DNA of 56,162 bases. It comes from an uncultured Verrucomicrobiota bacterium (GTDB lineage: Bacteria; Verrucomicrobiota; Verrucomicrobiia; Verrucomicrobiales; DEV007). The stretch lies in contig CACIUL010000016.1 of the NCBI GenBank assembly GCA_902589825.1, forward strand, positions 1-56,162, given 5' to 3'. This document shows, piece by piece, positions 53,869-56,162 of the stretch. A model generated the notes under the pieces. The model was not told the origin of the DNA and ran no database searches. It was given only the letters and a program-made list of their open reading frames with translations. Made by a program: the position numbers and the translations under genes. Every line of letters starts with the position of its first letter. Positions within the stretch are counted from its first letter, which is position 1.

Positions 53869-53898
53869 ACTGTTCCGCGTTGCCGTATAACCGGGTCA
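53861..53898 (-). other. in-frame UGA with a short SECIS-like hairpin
   Basis: The UGA is at 53898-53896. After it, GAAC and GUUC (bases 21-24 and 30-33) form a four-pair stem, lengthened past one mismatch by C-G. The loop is AGUUU with G as second base at position 26. Bacterial SECIS elements need a loop G at about 16-37 bases after UGA. The stem is short and could arise by chance. Confidence 0.35.
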
Positions 53899-54390
53899 GA
53901 AAACGCCAGGCACTCCGCCGCACTGTGATGCCACGGCCATGAAAATAATGGGACGGTTTGTTCGCTTAGCCTCAGCAAGCCCATCCTCCAGACGGGGATA
54001 CCATGCAATAGCCGCCTCTCCAAGGTCGAGGTCTGATTCACCCAGGTCATCGGGACGCGGACCTCCTCCACCCCTGCCGCCTCTGCCGCCCCTGCCTGCC
54101 CTCGGACCACCTCTTCCCTCTCCTGCTTGACCACCGCGGCGTAACCCGGCAGGCACCAGTTCATCACGGGACAAGACACCATCCCTGTTCATGTCCAGCA
54201 CCAGCAATGATTGCGGCGCCTTGTTGAGCTCGGTTGCGGAAATCACCCCGTCACCATCAAGATCAACCGCTCCTGCAGCAGGATGTATTCTCTGCTGTGA
54301 ACGACCAGGCAAGCTCTGCTGGGCAAAAAGGTCCCCGGGCACGAGCGAAAAAAACAGTAGTATCAGGGTGAAGGCGATCTTCAACTGCAT
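53896..54390 (-). CDS. N-terminal part of the EF-hand/thioredoxin-like protein (ends at in-frame UGA)
   Basis: The 164-residue segment has a signal peptide (MQLKIAFTLILLFFSLVPG), two EF-hands (DLDGDGVISATEL, DMNRDGVLSRDEL), a glycine/arginine-rich linker with RGG triplets, then the start of a thioredoxin-like fold: WYPRLEDGLAEAKRTNRPII and FMAVASQCGGVPGVF, where a UGA stops it. An upstream ATG at 54405 would add five residues. Ending inside the first helix of the fold would leave a useless domain, so the gene is either recoded at UGA, mutated, or misread. Confidence 0.75.
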   Translation of the reverse strand: MQLKIAFTLILLFFSLVPGDLFAQQSLPGRSQQRIHPAAGAVDLDGDGVISATELNKAPQSLLVLDMNRDGVLSRDELVPAGLRRGGQAGEGRGGPRAGRGGRGGRGGGGPRPDDLGESDLDLGEAAIAWYPRLEDGLAEAKRTNRPIIFMAVASQCGGVPGVF

Positions 54391-54542
54391 CTCATTATAT
54401 AACATCAGCTACTCTACTATTAAGGCCTTGAACATTACTCATGGGTTACCACCACGGTAAAACGATTATCCCCTTATTCATCAAATAGGAGAAAACACAC
54501 ATTTCATTGAATGATTTTTCTACAGGTTCCGTCAAAACTGGC

Positions 54543-56162
54543 ATGAACATATGGACAACAGTCGGGGCATCTCTGGTAATTATGGTAATTTCCACTTTGT
54601 TGGTTCTGGGCGACAAGATCATCGGCCAGGATGCCAAAACTCCTCCTCCCCCGGACATTCCCCCTTTACAAGCCCCTGAAGCGGAAACTTCCAACACACC
54701 TTTCGATCAGGATGCCTTTGAGATTCAGCAGGATATCATCCTGAAACTCTCCCAGCGAATTGCAGAACTGGAAGCTGCCGAGGCACAGAAAAAAAACGCC
54801 GCTGTTGATGATGATGTTGATGATGATACTCCCGAAACGGCATTGCCACTGGAGGAAGAAGAAGAATTCGTGCCCTCCGCCCTGCCCCTGGAAAACCCGG
54901 CACCCGCCCCTTCCCCTGCCGGACCACTGCCTAAGAACACCGCTGATATACCCCTGAACGAGTTCAGTCCCTATCCCGAAGCTCGACAGGATTACGGCGA
55001 AGCCCTTGATCCCTATGGGGAATGGTTCGCCACGGAGGAATACGGGGATGTTTGGCAGCCCTCAACAATCAGGCATGATACAGGCTGGTCTCCATACACC
55101 AATGGCAGCTGGCACTCTACCGACCTTGGCTGGCACTTCACATCAAGCGATCCATGGGGATGGGCATGCTACCATTATGGGCGCTGGGTCCGTTATCATC
55201 ATATTGGTTGGTGCTGGATCCCTGGCCGGCAATGGGCACCGGCTTGGGTTTCATGGCGCGTCTCGGACCACCACGTCGGATGGTGCCCCCTCCCACCATC
55301 CGCAACATGGTCCCACAATGTAGGAATAGGTCACTGGGTCGATGCCAGGTGCAACCTCGGGCCATCCCACTACAATTTTGTTTCAATCACCCACTTCGGG
55401 CATGGCCACTGCCGACCGCGGATCATTGACCGACGAACGAACTTCTCCCTGATACTCTCAACGCGGAATATCACGCTGATCGCGGGAATTCAACATTCCA
55501 CAAGGAGAGATATCTGTAACTATGGGCCAAGTCACGATTTTGTATCGCGCCGGCAGGGAAGGAGAATCTCCAGGCTGCATATCAGGCCGGAAGCGGGAAG
55601 ATGCGGTGTTCAAAACCGTATTGATGATGACAGGCAACACCTTATAGCGCACAGGTTGCAGGATTCAGGCAAGCGAAAGGCACCCTTGCCGAAATTACGC
55701 ACCCTCAAAGAGATCAAGCAGGACAGCGGCTGGGACTCGATCCCTGACAAACAAAAAATGAGTAAGTTGCGCCAACATATTGTTGCCACGGCTAAACTGG
55801 AAAAGCCCAAAAAGTTCCAGCAATTACCTGCCCAGCCCCAGCTCGGCAAGATGGCCAGGCCTCAGATAGTTGAAAAAGTAACAGGCGTTAATAAGCCGGC
55901 CCTCGTGAAAGGGGCCGAGGTGAAGCCGCCAAAAGTTGTCCAGAAGGCTATACCAAGGGCAACCCCCCTGAAAGAAAGAACCAAAGACACTCCCTTAATC
56001 GCTGCAAATAAACCATTACTCCAAGACAAGCGACAACAACCCGGGGTTATTAAGCAGCGCATTGCACAGCAGAATGACCAAGAGAAAAAACAGCAGGAAC
56101 TTCTGCGCAAAAGAGCTGATGAAGCCAAACGGGTAAAGGCCATCGAGGATGCAAGGCGCAAC
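54543..56162 (+). CDS. DUF6600-domain protein with charged C-terminal tail, cut by the window end
   Basis: The frame is open from 54543 to the last base (540 codons so far) with no stop. A signal-anchor (MNIWTTVGASLVIMVISTLL) is followed by a proline- and acid-rich linker, then a tryptophan/tyrosine-rich DUF6600 region: DPYGEWFATEEYGDVWQPS, WGWACYHYGRWVRYH, WCWIPGRQWAPAWVSWRVSD and VGWCPLPPSATW. After it come basic, lysine/glutamine-rich stretches predicting a coiled coil. DUF6600 is of unknown function and frequent in verrucomicrobial genomes. The upstream in-frame stop is at 54486; a TTG at 54507 is an alternative start. Confidence 0.85.
   Translation, partial: MNIWTTVGASLVIMVISTLLVLGDKIIGQDAKTPPPPDIPPLQAPEAETSNTPFDQDAFEIQQDIILKLSQRIAELEAAEAQKKNAAVDDDVDDDTPETALPLEEEEEFVPSALPLENPAPAPSPAGPLPKNTADIPLNEFSPYPEARQDYGEALDPYGEWFATEEYGDVWQPSTIRHDTGWSPYTNGSWHSTDLGWHFTSSDPWGWACYHYGRWVRYHHIGWCWIPGRQWAPAWVSWRVSDHHVGWCPLPPSATWSHNVGIGHWVDARCNLGPSHYNFVSITHFGHGHCRPRIIDRRTNFSLILSTRNITLIAGIQHSTRRDICNYGPSHDFVSRRQGRRISRLHIRPEAGRCGVQNRIDDDRQHLIAHRLQDSGKRKAPLPKLRTLKEIKQDSGWDSIPDKQKMSKLRQHIVATAKLEKPKKFQQLPAQPQLGKMARPQIVEKVTGVNKPALVKGAEVKPPKVVQKAIPRATPLKERTKDTPLIAANKPLLQDKRQQPGVIKQRIAQQNDQEKKQQELLRKRADEAKRVKAIEDARRN

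Noticed and set aside
53877..53894. Hairpin CCGGTT/AACGCGG directly after the UGA as the SECIS
   Set aside because: Its loop lies only 8-14 bases after the UGA, closer than the usual window; the next hairpin fits better.
53868..53896. Frameshift between the two parts of the thioredoxin-like gene
   Set aside because: Both parts are in the same frame; only a UGA separates them, so no insertion or deletion is needed.
1..56162. CRISPR arrays, insertion sequences and phage genes
   Set aside because: No regularly spaced short repeats, transposase motifs or phage structural proteins were seen on either strand.

Overview
The window looks like a chromosomal piece of a Verrucomicrobiota (PVC superphylum) bacterium, probably free-living and able to use complex glycans. 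The support is the set of families: three paired DUF1549/DUF1553 cytochrome-like genes with DUF1501 genes, a fourth DUF1501 gene, a TIGR02604/TIGR02603-type propeller and heme pair, a PVC-type AroE lacking the usual SxS shikimate motif, a small PVC-type coiled-coil protein, a DUF6600 protein, and C-terminal domains typical of verrucomicrobial secreted proteins. Coding density is high, overlaps of 1-4 bp are common, and no stretch over 300 bases lacks a gene or RNA. No integrase, transposase, CRISPR array, phage gene or rRNA is visible.

Layout. 1-6.4 kb: YggS, a small lipoprotein, a DUF1501 gene and its PSCyt1/DUF1549/DUF1553 partner, with a ThuA-like gene on the opposite strand between them. 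6.5-13.2 kb: a GH13_18 sugar phosphorylase, an FtsX-type ABC exporter (permease plus ATPase) and a sulfatase. 13.4-20.7 kb: a small membrane protein, a DUF2927-like lipoprotein, a lone DUF1501 gene, an RbsB/RbsC-like sugar importer without its ATPase, aroE coupled to a lipoprotein gene, and a PAP2 phosphatase. 20.8-29.5 kb (all minus): sialate O-acetylesterase, an HMA-DUF4396 fusion, a GAF protein, an S41 peptidase, and a coupled heme/propeller pair. 29.6-32.9 kb: a secreted protein with four 294-bp tandem repeats and a secreted beta-helix protein, directly downstream of the tmRNA gene (ssrA, 32942-33295, minus).

33.4-36.8 kb (plus): an Rrf2 regulator, two membrane proteins (the second HTTM-like) and rarA, packed like an operon. 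37-39.9 kb: small unknown proteins and a HAD phosphatase. 39.9-44 kb: a GT4 glycosyltransferase facing a three-gene minus operon (Gfo/Idh/MocA oxidoreductase, polysaccharide deacetylase, SDR). 44.2-53.1 kb (plus): a zinc-ribbon/GYF_2 membrane protein, two DUF1549/1553-DUF1501 pairs, and a sialidase between them. 53.1-56.2 kb: an EF-hand/thioredoxin-like gene interrupted by an in-frame UGA, and a DUF6600 protein that runs off the window end.

How the genes may work together: sialidase, sialate O-acetylesterase, sulfatase, the DUF1501/DUF1549/DUF1553 sets, ThuA and Gfo/Idh/MocA families, the phosphorylase and the sugar importer together suggest breakdown of sulfated or sialylated glycans by exported enzymes. 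This is inference from families, not shown directly. The most unusual points are the in-frame UGA followed by a SECIS-like hairpin, the recent-looking tandem repeats next to ssrA, a 32-nt intergenic hairpin present twice, and the importer without an ATPase.
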